Shown piece by piece: positions 11,047 through 23,060 of a stretch of 64,000 bases of DNA. The DNA is from Chelonoidis abingdonii (taxonomy: Eukaryota > Chordata > Testudines > Testudinidae). A program made the translations under genes and the position numbers. Under the pieces are notes generated by a model. It had not been told where the DNA came from. It worked only from the letters and a program-made list of their open reading frames with translations, and ran no database searches. The stretch is from the NCBI RefSeq assembly GCF_003597395.2, contig NC_133770.1, forward strand, positions 208,225,036-208,289,035. Direction: 5' to 3'. Every line of letters starts with the position of its first letter. Positions within the stretch are counted from its first letter, which is position 1.

Positions 11047-12880
11047 GTGTCATGGAGTCAGAATTTTAGGTCATCAGGTCCTCTAGTCTGACCTCCTGCA
11101 TATCTCATGCCACCAGTATCTCCCAGCATCTGCATACTTAGCCCAACAGCCAAAATTAGACTATATATAACAGCCCTCAGAAGACTAAACGATCCCCCAT
11201 GTGCCACAGGCAGAGAATAGGAGGAACCAAGGAGCAGAGGCCCCTGCAATGGTAGAGAAGTGGTTAACTGAAATATACCCAGTAATCCTGGCAAGTGACC
11301 TGTACCTACAAGCTGCAGAAGGAGGAGAAAAACCCTTAAGGTCACAGCCAGTCTGACCTCGGGAAAAATTCCTTCCCAACCCCACATATGATCGTTTAGG
11401 CACTGAGCATGTGATCAAGAACCAGCCAGCTAAGCACAAGGGGGAGAATCCTCAATGCCCTCTCAAAGTACCAGCCCACTGTGTCCCATGTCCTATCCCT
11501 AGCATTTTGATGCTTCAGAGGAAGGAGACACCCCCCTCCGACACACGAAACAACCTTCCATGATAAATTGGGAGGGGGTCCTTACCTAATCCTGGCAGGT
11601 GACCAACTGAAGCCATGAACCATGACCTTTTAGGAATGTAAGACATAAACTGGAAGTGAGAACCCAGGGCTGCTGAGCCCTGCCCCTCACCCCCACCCCC
11701 ACCCCGCCACCCCCAATCACAAGCTGCTCCTTCAGACAGTTGCACTCATAAATTTGTCCATCTCTATCTTAAACCGAAATTGTTTGCCTGCACAACAACT
11801 ATTAGGAGCCTGTTCTAGAATATCACTTCTCTGATGGTTGGAAACCTTCTTTTAATTTCCAGACTGAATTTGTTCATGTGCAGTTTATATCTGTTTATTT
11901 TTGTGCCAACACTGTCATTTAGCTTAAATAGCTCTTCACTCTCCCTCATATTTACACCTTTGATATGTTTATAGGAAGAGTCATGTCTCTTCTCAGCCTT
12001 CTTTTTTCTAGGCTAAACAAGCTAAGCTCTTCCAGTTACCTCTCCTAAGATAGACCTTCCATTTCCTGACCGTTCTAGTAGGTTTTCTCTGCATCTGTTC
12101 CAGTTTGAATTCATCTTTGAACAGGTGTGACCAGAATTGTACACATTATTCCAAATGAGCTCTGCCATTGTACAGTGCCTTGCACAGTGACATTAATACC
12201 TCTCTATTTCTACTGGAAATGCCTCCTCTGATTCATTCTAAGATTGCATTTGCCTTTTGTGCAGGTGCATCACATTGATGGCTCACAATCCTCTTGTGAT
12301 TGATCCACACACTTAGGGCGCTCTCCTCTTCTGTCACTTCCAACTGATGAGCCCACAGCTTGTAGCAGAAATTCTTATGATTGGTACTTTGTACTATTGC
12401 ATTTTATCCTGTTTCTGTCACTCCAATCTTCCAGGTCATCCAGATCTTTCTGTATAATATTCTGATCCTCCTGTGTATTGGTGATGCCTCCCAACTTGGT
12501 ATCATCAGCAAATTTAATTAGCGCACTCCTACTTTTTGTGCCAAGGAAAGTAATTAAAATATTGAATAATAATGGTCCCAAGATTATTTTTAGGAATTCC
12601 ACTAGTAACCTTCTTCCAGTCCAACAGTAAACTTTTCAGCACAATTTGTTGCCTTGTTCCCTTTAGCCAGCTCTTTAATCAACTTACAGTGCCTGTGCAG
12701 ATCACCATTTCCCCTAATTTAACTAATAATTTACCAGTGTAGTACTGTGTTAAATGCTTTACTGAAGTCTGAGTATATTAGATGGACTCCATTTCCCATA
12801 TCTAAAAAAATTAGTTATTTCATCAAACAAAGAAATCAGATTAGTCTGGCATGATCTACCTTTGGCAAACCCAATGCATT
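11047..12880 (-). mobile_element. CR1-type LINE, 5'-truncated
   Basis: Its 3' end is at the low coordinate, where the plus strand reads ggtcatcaggtcctctagtc, the antisense of the CR1 3' end. Going up in coordinate the minus strand gives the 3' untranslated region and then the RT C-terminus. A frame at 12602-12375 contains FADDTKLGG, the catalytic FADD box of CR1 RT, preceded by a diverged GPLLFNI block. Stops and frameshifts make it non-functional. The 5' boundary is approximate. Confidence 0.85.
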
Positions 12881-15627
12881 GGTATTTTTAAATTGTATTA
12901 ATTTACTCTTAATTGTATTAATTTATTTTTTAATGTACCCTTACCCCGTTGCATTGAATAAATAATATAGCTCAGTTATATATTGTTTAATATAGACTAA
13001 AGCCTTACTATATTAAAATTAGAGGAGTCAAAACCAGACTTCAAATATGAAACTTGCTAATTTGAATCCCTAGATTCAAACCTGCATCTGTAGTATGGCT
13101 CTAAAGGAGATCGGAAACAAAGGTCTTGTTTCTGGTTCAAATTGGTGCGAACAGCTGTGTGGACAGTCTCTTACGTCAGTTTGAGTGGCTTATTTTGGTT
13201 TAGCTTAAAATGGTTGGGAATCAGTTTAAGATAAACTGCAGTCAGCCATTCTTTAACGAAAATAAATGTCCAAACAAAGGTTTGCACTCCTGCAACTAAC
13301 TCAATTTAAAACTAATTTATGTTCAAGTGGTGAAATTTTGACATGTAGAGAAAACCCTGTTGTGAACCTGGTCCTCTTTGCTTATCATTACTAATTAAGA
13401 AAATGAATCCTTTACCTTATTGTGTGGGTAGCATTTTCAGAGTGGACAATGTTCTCTTGCTGTGTAAAGGCCAAAACTTAGAAGCAATAAAAATATATCT
13501 AGGAATTGGTTAATATTGCAAAAGAAGAGTTAATTTTTAATCTGTGATTAAAGATCAGCAAGCTACAATTAAAATGTGCAATTTTAGTAATTTAAAATTA
13601 TTGTGCAGCTTGCATATATTTGTTGTCTAGAATCTCCCTTGTATCTCAGAGCAGTGAGATTTTACATGTTCACAAGAAAGAATGAGGTACACCTGAGTAG
13701 CAATTTAGCTGCACATTTTGAAGTTAAATTTTGAGTGTCAGGTTGACTTTGTGGTAGGAAATATTTATGCCAAAAGGGCCGGCTCAGGTTAAGCCAAGTA
13801 GAAATGTTTTTACTGGAAATCATTTTTGTGAAGACTTTTATATCAGCAAAAGAATTATAACCTCAATAACAGCAGTACATGTGCTAAAACATTAACCGTA
13901 AAATGGTTAGAAGGTTAGAGCAAAAGATTTAGATCCAGGTTTAAAATGTATTAAATGTCATTTAAAAAACCAGTCTGGGATAGAGGATAGATCAAAGATT
14001 GACTGATTTATTACTGTATTTAGAAACCGTATTTTCTCACTTCTAGGAACATCCTATGTTAATGCATTAATAATCTTCTGCAGAGAAGTAATTTAAATGA
14101 AAATCTCACATGTATAAAATAAGGCAGGTAGTCAACAGCAGAAAAAAATGAGATTATTAAAATTGGGTTCTCCTTCCTAGGTGTTTTTTCTTTTTCTTTT
14201 TCTTGATCTGTGGAATCTATCATTGTGCACGTACTGCATGAAGTTCTAAGTGGTTATGGTGCTCAGCATAGTACTGAGAGACTAGAAATTATTACAGTAT
14301 CCGTTTTTTTTCTTTTGCAGCCATAGCGATTGAATTTTCACTCACTCTTCAATGAAGTAGAGATGTTTGATTTCTCCGCTAGTACCTCAGTACTGGAGTG
14401 AAATGTGGAACATTTTCATCATGTTCCTAAGACCTGTGTTACCTATGGGGTCTCCTAGGGCCCTGCACACAGAGGGCCCCTGCAACCTGTAGGGGGAATA
14501 GGCAGGTGGTGAGGGAGCTTGACACTAATCTGTACTTTAAGGTTGCAGGTAAGGTCCACCTTGTGCCATTTCCCTTTATTTAGGGTGTTTCTGACGTGAG
14601 AAAAATCACTCACTGGCTAAAGACATCTGCAGTAAGGTCTAGTTACGTTGATCTTTCTGTAAACTCATTGATTTGTTGATTCTTGCAGAATTATCCCTAT
14701 ATCCCGATCTATAAAACACATAATGCTGATCTGTAAAACACATATGCCTAGAAGCAAAACCTCCCTCTTGTAAGGACAGAGCAAGTTTAGCTAGATATTT
14801 TGCTGAGGCAGGTCAGATGAATTATAATTGGCTTCAACTAACATTCTGTAACAAGCTGTAACATTCTATACCTTCAGCCAGCTGGTGCTCAGAAAGGTGT
14901 GAAATTCTTTCATTGGAAATATCAGAAATGTGTGATCTTATCCTTATAACTGAATGTCCCAATGTTCAGTATAAATTGGGAGTGAATACATCAATAGGAA
15001 GTGACTTTCGGGAAGTAACTTCTTGCCCTTATTTTTGATCAAAATAATTACTAGAAGCAGTAGTTAATGTAGTAAAAAGGAATTCAGTTTAAGTTTCTCT
15101 CCTCCATTGGTGGAACTCTCATCTGCATCAGTGGGAACTTTGAATACATTTTGAAGGCAGTATATGGTACTTAAATCTTGAAGAGGTACAAAATTCTTCT
15201 TATATTTCCAAAATCTGGATCAAAGTTTTACAACCGAATTTGTTTGTCCCATCAAATTAAGCAGTTGACACATGAAAGACATGCAATGAGCACAGTGCAA
15301 ATATGCATTAGAGCCCATAAAGAGAATCTAATTTGCCCCAAATACTTGATTCTCCAGTGCAAGCTACTAGTTTCATTCCAGCAGAAAAAAAAAATACTGT
15401 TTAGCAAAATCCACTTTTAACCTCTGTTCTTTTATATGGTAGTTTTTAAATCTTTTCTGAATCTGCAAAACACAAATGACCCATCTATGCTGGAGACAAT
15501 GTATTGATTATGAAAAGAGTAGTTGGGTGTGGTTAGGCAATGAAGTAGCCTAGTCACAGGATGTGCTCTATCTAGTGACCTTTGGGGGGATTTTCTTGGG
15601 CATTTGAGGAAGAAGCAACCTGTAGAG
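12881..15627. other. Mostly unique intronic sequence
   Basis: AT-rich with no exon that I recognise. The part at 13080-13360 reads like an old MITE (ttggtttagcttaaaatggt), but no matching termini were found. The short frame at 15178-15420 shows no family signature. Confidence 0.5.
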
Positions 15628-15947
15628 CAGAGATCGGCAACCTCTGGCACACGGCTCACGAGGGTAAGCACCCTGCCGGGCTCGTTTGTTTGCCTGCCGC
15701 GTCCACAGGTTTGGCTGATCGCGGCTCCCACTGGCTGCAGTTCGCCGCTCCAGGCCAATGGGGGCGGCGGGAAGTGACACGAGCCAAGGGATGTGCTGGC
15801 CACTGCTTCCCACCGCCCCCTTTGGCCTGGAGCAGCAAACCGCGGCCAGTAGGAGCTGTGATCAGCTGAACCTGCAGACGCGGCAGGTAAACAAACCAGC
15901 ACAGCCCGCCAGGGTGCTTACCACGTGCCAAAGCTTGCCGATCCCTG
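15628..15947. mobile_element. hAT MITE (CAGAGATCGGCAACCT termini)
   Basis: Inverted ends cagagatcggcaacctctgg and aagcttgccgatccctg are flanked by a perfect 8-bp duplication, ctgtagag (15620-15627 and 15948-15955). The termini are related to those of 8729-10584 and 58285-58593, but the GC-rich interior is a different, strongly self-complementary sequence. Confidence 0.93.
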
Positions 15948-16242
15948 CTGTAGAGTTTGGGATATAATCTGAAGAGCCATTTAATACAGTTTGGCAAGAA
16001 ATTTTTTATAGTGGGATGGATAGCCGTACATATTATTATTGAGAGTTTTCTATTTCGTAAAACAATTCAGATTACCAGCTGGGTACTTGTTGGGGCTATT
16101 GTAATATAAATACAGTAAATACATGTAATGATTTAGGCAATTAGATTCCATTATGATAGAAACAGTGAAATCTATAGATAGGTCTGGTTCTGGAATTACC
16201 AATAGATAAGTATTCATATAAAATTTAATGGACCTGAGTCTC

Positions 16243-16353
16243 ATTCACACTAAGGCCCCTTTATTTCATTCTGGCAACATAAAGGGCCTTAAAGTAAGTA
16301 TAACGTTGCCAGAATTACATAAGGGGGCCTTAGTGTAAATGAAAATACCAAAT
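16243..16353. repeat. Inverted repeat, arms of about 38 bp
   Basis: Left arm words cattcacactaaggcccctt and attctggcaac are mirrored by gttgccagaat and aagggggccttagtgtaaat on the right. The centre is near 16297. This is probably a miniature foldback transposon. Confidence 0.65.
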
Positions 16354-16670
16354 CTATGGAGTTTAAGGCCAGGATCATCTGGAATGATGTCCGGTTTATG
16401 TCATTGGCTATTAAACTTCATCCAGTTATCCTGGTATGGATCCCAATAACTTGTATTTGACTAAAGCATAGGCATCTAGTCTTGTGTGAGAACTTCAAAT
16501 CTATTCCTTGTGGCAGATGGATGCTTAATTTCCACTTATCAGAAAAGGAAACTTCCCTTGTTGTAATGACAGTATAATAAAACAGGCAAGTGATAGTATT
16601 GGAGAAACTGGTGCATCAGTTTTGAACAGAGCAAAACCTGACATATTAATACAACCAGGCATAATTCCCT
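16354..16670. other. Unassigned sequence
   Basis: No gene or repeat structure was recognised. Confidence 0.4.
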
Positions 16671-17058
16671 CCTGGATACCCAAATTCCCTCCTGGAGCCC
16701 ACGCCCCATACTCTGTCCTGCACCTCAACCCACACCCCAGCCCTGACCTTCCTCCTGCACCCCAAGTCCCTCATCCCCGGCTCCACCCCAGAGCCTGCAC
16801 CCCCAGCAGCATCCCTCACTCCCTCCCACACTGTGAACCTCTCGTTTCTGTCCCCATCCCAGAGCCCGCATCCCCAGCCAGAGCCGTCACCCTCTCCTGC
16901 ACCTCCACCCCCTACCCTGGCCTGGTGAATGTGAGTGAGGGTGGGGGAAAGCGAGTGACAGAGGGCAGGAGGATGGAGTGAGCGGGAGAGTAGGGTCTCA
17001 GAGAAGGGGCGGGGCAATGATGTTTGGTTTTGAGCAATTAGAAAGTTGGCAACCCTAT
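16671..17058. repeat. C-rich repeat ending in the antisense of 'gttgccaactttctaa'
   Basis: It is the inverted counterpart of the GC-rich repeats at 5445-5640 and 7860-8450: C-rich units (cctgcaccccaagtccctca and similar) and a right end reading ttagaaagttggcaacccta. It is non-coding. Confidence 0.6.
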
Positions 17059-18172
17059 GTAGGGTCGGAAGGGATCTTGAGAGGTCATCTCATTCAGCCC
17101 CCTGAGACCGAACTAAGTATACTTAGACCATGCCTGACACATGGTTGTCTAACCTGTTGGAAAAAACCTCCAGTGATGGAGATTCCACAACTTCTCTTGG
17201 AAGCATATTCCAGTGCTTAACTATCCTTAGAGATGGACAAATTTTCATGAGAACTAATTTGAATTTTCCGTGATGCAGATTAAGCCTATTATTTCTTGTC
17301 TTACTTTCAGGAGATATGGAGAACAATTGATCACCATCCTCTTTATAACAGCCATTAACATATTTGAAGATTATCAGGTCCCCGCCTCAGTCATCTTTTC
17401 TGAAGACTAAACAAACCCAGTTTTTTAAAAATCTTTATGCATAGTTCAGGTTTCCTAAACCTTTTATCATTTTTGTTGCTCTCCTCCGGACTTTCTCCAG
17501 TTCATCCACATCTTTCTTCAAGTGTGGTGCCTAGAATTGGACACAGATGAGGCCTCACTTGTGCTGAGTAGAGCGGAACAATTACCTCTCATGTCTTACA
17601 GATGACACTCGGTTAGCATATCCCTGAATGATATGAACCTTTTTTCCTACTGCTTCACATTGTTGGCTCATATTAAATGTGTGATTCACTATAAGCCTCA
17701 GTTCCTTTTCAGCAGTTCTATTGTCTAGCCAGTTAATCTCCATTTTGTAGAAGTGCATTTCATTTTTTCCTTCCTAAGTGAAGTACTTTGCACTTATTTT
17801 TATTGTATTTCATCTTGTTGATTTCAGACACATACTCCAATTTATCAAGGTCATTTTGAATACTAATCCTGTCCACCAAAGTGCTTGCAACTCCTCCCAG
17901 CTTGGTGTCATCTGCAAATTTTATCAGCATACTCTTCACTGCATTATCCAAGTCATTAATGAAAATGTTGAAAAGTATTGAACTAAGAACATATTCCCCA
18001 CTAGCTATATGATCTTGGCTTGAGAGAAACCCTTGATAACTACTCTTTGAATATGGGCTTTTAACCAATTATGCCCTCATCTTACAGAAATTTAATCTAG
18101 ACCACATTTCCCTAGTTTTCTTATAAAAATGTCACATAGGATGGTATCAAAAGCCTGACAAAAATCAAGATA

Positions 18173-19764
18173 CGCCTCTACCCCAATATAACTCAACCCA
18201 ATGTAAGGCTAGTTCGCATATAAGGCAGTAAAGCTCTGACAGGGTGCTCTGACCAGCGTGTTAAGGCTGCCCAGGCGGGGCCAAGGGGTTCGATAAGGGG
18301 CAGAGGGTCTTGGGGGCGGTTAGGGGCTTCTGCTCCCAGGTCTGGGGGACAGGAGCTGTGTGAGGGCACTTTTGGGGGCTCTGCAGTCCCAGAGTGGCCT
18401 GGGGGATTAGTGTGGGGCCGGGAGCAGCCCTGTCATAAACAGATGGTTAAGGGTTAATGCCTCTTTTACCTGTAAAGGGTTAAAAAGTTTGCCTAGCCTA
18501 GCTAACACCTGACCAGAAGGACCGATGGGGGGACAAGATGTTTCAAAAGGAAGGAGGGAAGTTTTTCCTTTGTTTTAGAGTTTGTTTCAGCCGGAGTGAA
18601 AAAGATCAAGGAACCAGCCTCTTATCAGAGTAGTAAGTTTTAGAAAGGGAATAAATAGGTTTATGTTTATTTCTTTGTAACCTTTCTTATGCAGTTAGAG
18701 GTAGAATCAAATTGGGTATTTTTTTGTGTAACTAAATTTGTGCCCAGGGGAACATCCTCTGTGTTCTGAATCTGTTGTCTGTGAGAGTAGCTGGTATGCT
18801 AATCTCTCCCAGAGGGTTTTCTTTTACCTTTCTTTTCTTTAATTAAAAGCCTTTTTTCTTAATACTTGATTGATTTCTCCTTGTTTTAAGATCCAAGGGG
18901 TTTGGATTTGGGTTCACTAGGGAATTGGTGAAGTCCCTGAAGGCTACCCAGGGAGGGGAAGGTTTTGGGGGGACAGGGAGTGATCCAGATACTGAAAATT
19001 CTGGATGGTGGCAGCGATACCAGATCTAAGCTAGTAATTAAGCTTAGAAGTGTCCATGCAGGTCCCCACATCTGTACCCTAAATTTCAGAGTGGGGAAGG
19101 AATCTTGACAAGCCTGCTCTGCTTCTCTTGCCCTGGCCCCAGCCGTGTTGTTCAGGGGAGGTGGCTTGGGGGAAGAGATCCCCCCTGTGCTTAGCAGCAG
19201 CGGCGGAAGCAGAGCAGCCCAGCCCCAGCCCGCTCCACTCTGCCACCTCCCAGCCGTGGCGCTTCACTTCGGCTGCAGGTGAGTGCAGGACCTTTCCCCA
19301 GCCGCCCCCCAGCACCACGGCTAGGTCCGGGGCAAGGAAAGTGGAGAGGCCTGGGGCCATGTCGCTCCGCTTCCCACCACAGGTGAATGTGTATGTGTGT
19401 GGGGAAGGCGTCCTTTCCCCAACCTCCCTGCACTCACTGGCAGTGGAAGGCGGAGTGCTGCGGCTGGGAAGTGACTGAGTGGAGCGGGCTGGGGCTGGGC
19501 TGCTCCGCTTCCTGCCACTGCCTGTGAGTGCCTGTCAGGGGGCAGGGAGGGGAGTGGATAGGGGTAGGAGCAGTCAGGGGAAAGGGGGGTTGGGTAGGAG
19601 GTGGGATCCTGGGGGTGATTAGGATTGGGGGTCTCTGGAAGGGGTGGTCAGGGAACAAGGATTGGGGGCACCTAAAGCAAGTTTGATATTACGCAGTCTC
19701 ACCTATAACGCGGTGAGATTTTTTTGTCTCCCGAGGACTGCGTTATATCGGGGTAGAGGTGTTG
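18173..19764. mobile_element. Tc1/mariner-type (Tigger-like) non-autonomous element
   Basis: The left end cgcctctaccccaatataac and the complement of the right end, which contains acctctaccccgatataacg, form terminal inverted repeats. A TA dinucleotide flanks both sides (18171-18172 and 19765-19766), and removing the element restores a continuous CR1. The interior is GC-rich and holds a solo LTR at 18431-19110. No transposase is present. The superfamily is inferred from the TA duplication. Confidence 0.82.
18431..19110 (+). mobile_element. Solo LTR, TGTCATAAACAGAT family
   Basis: It starts tgtcataaacagatggttaa and ends ggaatcttgaca. The 5 bases before and after are agccc and agcct, a nearly perfect 5-bp target duplication. 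It is 680 bp long with no internal domain. Confidence 0.9.
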
Positions 19765-19815
19765 TATATCAAACACACTGCTTTCCCCTCCTCCAACCAC
19801 TAGGCCAGGAATCCT

Positions 19816-22688
19816 ATTGGGGGTGTGTGTGTGAGGGGACGGGGGTGGGGAACAGAGAGCAGGAGGAACGAAAAAGCCAGGATTCATCCCACATTTAATA
19901 TGGAGATGTGCCTACCTTTAATGTCTCCTTGTGCTATGGTACACTTGTGTCCTCTCTTCCCCATGAAAAGCATTCTCCTGGCTCATAAATTATTAATATT
20001 ATAAATGAATTTTCTGTCTGGCAAGGTTCTCCAAACTAAATTATGATACTTTCACCCAACGCACCACATCGTATTATCCTATTCATAATAGACAAGGCAC
20101 TTAATATCTGTATAGTAACTTTGAAACATACTAATATGGTTCTGTTGGTAGTACTTTTATATATCTACATCTTGTTTCCTTTTATTAGCTTCACATGCCT
20201 TATTCCTGGCGGTGATGCTAATCAAAGACAGTGAGCTGATGGCAAATTTTCTCAGCACCTCTCATGATTTGGCCCAATGGGAGATTTGCCTGAGTAAGGA
20301 ATTCAGAATTTGGCTCTTAACGAACTCTGGAATATAGGGAAAATTCTATGTTTCTACTGAAGCACAATGAAAAGATTGCACTGAATGTGAAAATTATAAT
20401 ACTAGCAGTAGAGAGTCTTGATTTGAGTGAAGCTGTCTTGTGAGAATATTACTTCTGAGAAGGCTGCTTTGTGTTTATGTCAAACTGAGGAAAGTGAATT
20501 ACAGATATAATCTGAATTATGTTATGGAAAAAATGGTCTCTCGGATCAGTCTGCAGCTCCAGTATTCTGTTCAGTTTATGTTTGGTCTGACCACTGATGA
20601 GGATGGGAGTTCTGCACATGTAGGATGAGAATATCAAAATCAAGCTGTATCTTGCAGAGAGCAGTTTTTGCCCATATCTGCTAAAAGATATTTAAGCTGC
20701 TTTACAACTATTCCAGTGATTGTGAACAGAAAACAAATTATGGCAACATAAGGGTGTTGTAAAACTGAAGATATTTTCATCAACATTTGATGTCTGTCTA
20801 GAATATGATCCATATAAATTCAGTGTCAGGGAAGGAGACCTTTTAACTCTGCAAGATGTAGTAATTAAGTATTTTTATTTGCCTTATGAACTGAAGAAGA
20901 CTCTTTGAAGACAAACAACTTTGTTTTTATTTAGGTGTTAAAGATGGGCAGTATATTGGAGCAGCTGAATTTATTGCTGGTTATATAAAATCAAATGAAA
21001 CACTGTTGGAAGAATTGCCCAATTGCCTAATGGTGGCAGTAATAATAATAATAGTTAACAATAAATAATAACCCCCCACCTGAAGATTCATGACTTTAGT
21101 ATAATATGCTAGGTGCCCATCTCAGCCCTGTGCAGTTGTTCCTTGAGGGCTTGCTCTGTAACCTGAGCAGAGGGGTAAAGTTTATAGGACAGCGTGGAGG
21201 AGTGGGAAGCAGCTAGGCAAGATGGGGTGGAAAGCAAGGGGCATTGCCTTTCCTGCTGACCAGAAGAGTGTGTGTGTGATGGGGGAGCATGAGAGGTGTT
21301 TATACCCCTGTGCAGCCTAGAGAAGCCCTCTTTCATCCAGACCAGACTGGCAGCTACTTGTTATGGAAGGGATACGTTTATCTGATAAATTGGATTAGAA
21401 AAGAATGTGAAGAAAAGCATTCTTTAAGGGAGTTGAAGAAGGGAGGGGTTGGGGACATCTAGGCTCCTTAACTCTCACACAAGGGGATGGCTGCAGCGTC
21501 TCAGCAATGGGATGGCTTGGATGAGGTCTGGGATTATGTGGAAATGATCAAGGAAAGGACGATGACCTGCACTGTAGAATTTTTTGCAGAGTACTTCCAC
21601 CAATTTTAAATGAATAAAGTTGTGGCCTAACCATACCACATCCATTACATCCTGGAGGGAGGGGGAAAGAGAATGAGAGCGGAATTTTGCTGAATATTTT
21701 TAAAGGTTTCTTTCCAAACACACAGACTTCATGTTTTTTTAAATTTCTGTTACATGTTAAAAATATAATGGCATGTGTTCAAGCTGGCTATCTTTTTTAG
21801 ACAGCTCAATGTACATCTATCATAAGACCATTTGCAAAACTACTGGACAATGAGGCTTCAAAACTAGTAACATTGACACTAGAATAGAATCTTAAAGCTA
21901 CAGCACACTTGCGTATCATTAAATTGGTTTTCACTGTAGGGGTTTTTGCCTGTAGGACAAAGCAACCCATGGTGTCATGATATTACAGTGCAATGAGTTA
22001 TTAATAATATGTTGAATTACTCTAACATCCAAAAGCCCCTTCTAACATTGTGGCCCACTTTGTGCATTCACTACCTGAGCAAAATTCAGGAGCTTGAAGA
22101 CTAAATTCTGCCCTCTTCCAGAAAAAATATTAAGACTGTGTAGTTCAGAGAGGAAATCTATCAGAGGGGCGTGATAGTAGTTTATAATATAATATAATGA
22201 ATGATATGGAAGAGGTAAATGGGATACTCCTAATAATCAATAGAACAACAATGGACATTCAGTGGAACAAGTGCTAATTTTAAAACTGATGAAAGGAACC
22301 ACTTTTTTACACAATGTATAATTACTATGTGGAACCTACTGCCACATGATTATATGGATAATGAAAAGACCAATGTGAAACTGTATTACCCACATCATTT
22401 TTCTTCTCATGCTCCAGGTCGTGAGACAACCACTAGTGGCCAGATTTTCAAGTGTTCAGTACCCAGCAGCTCCACTTAATTTGATATCTAAATGGGAGCT
22501 GAGCTAATTTCAGAATCTGTTCTTCAGTGCACAGGGCTAAGATCTCCCCATATAGGCCATAAATGTCCATTACAGGATTTGTTGCATCTTCCTCTGACTG
22601 ATTATGCAGCTATCGAAAACACAGTACTAGAGTAGATGGATCACTGGGCATGTCCAGTGTGGCATTTCCTATTTCTTGGGGAAAGGAG
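19816..22688. other. Mostly unique intronic sequence
   Basis: No exon recognised. It includes an (ATA)n-like tract near 21040-21070, and at 22439-22520 a short partly self-complementary repeat that begins ccagattttcaagtg. Confidence 0.5.
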
Positions 22689-23060
22689 GTTCTTATTTAA
22701 GTGATTGCCCACAGGGATTCCGCTTTTGGTGCACGTACACCACATGGGCCACAAGGGCTGGATTTTTTTGGCAAGCAGTATCGATTGGGGCCATGCCTCC
22801 CAACCCGAGGGCATAAAGGATAGTGTGAGTGCCTTGATTCCTTTCTACTGTCCATAGGAATGAGACAGAGTCCATGTGGTATCCATTGCCTTCTCTAAGT
22901 GCACTGCGCTATTGTTAGTTAGCAGTCACATAGTTAGGTAGATAGTTATTGCCTATTGGCTATAATTAAAGTAAATATGTAGATGATTTTCTTAGTTACC
23001 TTTTGGTTTGAGGTTAGGACCCCCACCCCAGCCATACAAGGGTGCTTGCAACGTGGCAGA
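22689..23060 (+). mobile_element. Decayed left end of a DIRS-like element
   Basis: The order of landmarks parallels the left end of the element at 29103. It begins gttcttatttaagtgattgc and then has a gtgcacgtacaccacat block, a ggatttttttggcaagcag block, and a cataaagg segment. A gattcctttctactg block corresponds to cagttccttcttaccg of the intact copy, and an ATA-rich tract follows. Substitutions are frequent, so this is an older or different subfamily. No body follows. Confidence 0.5.

Larger units (their letters stand above)
17060..19815 (-). mobile_element. CR1-type LINE interrupted by a mariner-like MITE
   Basis: The 3' end lies near 17060. The minus strand reads the 3' region and then the RT C-terminus, with LIKFADDTKLGG in the frame at 18068-17760. 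CR1 sequence stops at 18172 and resumes at 19765 with tatcaaacacactgctttcc, which continues the same CR1 passage. The 1.6 kb in between is a later insertion. The coding frame is broken. Confidence 0.88.
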
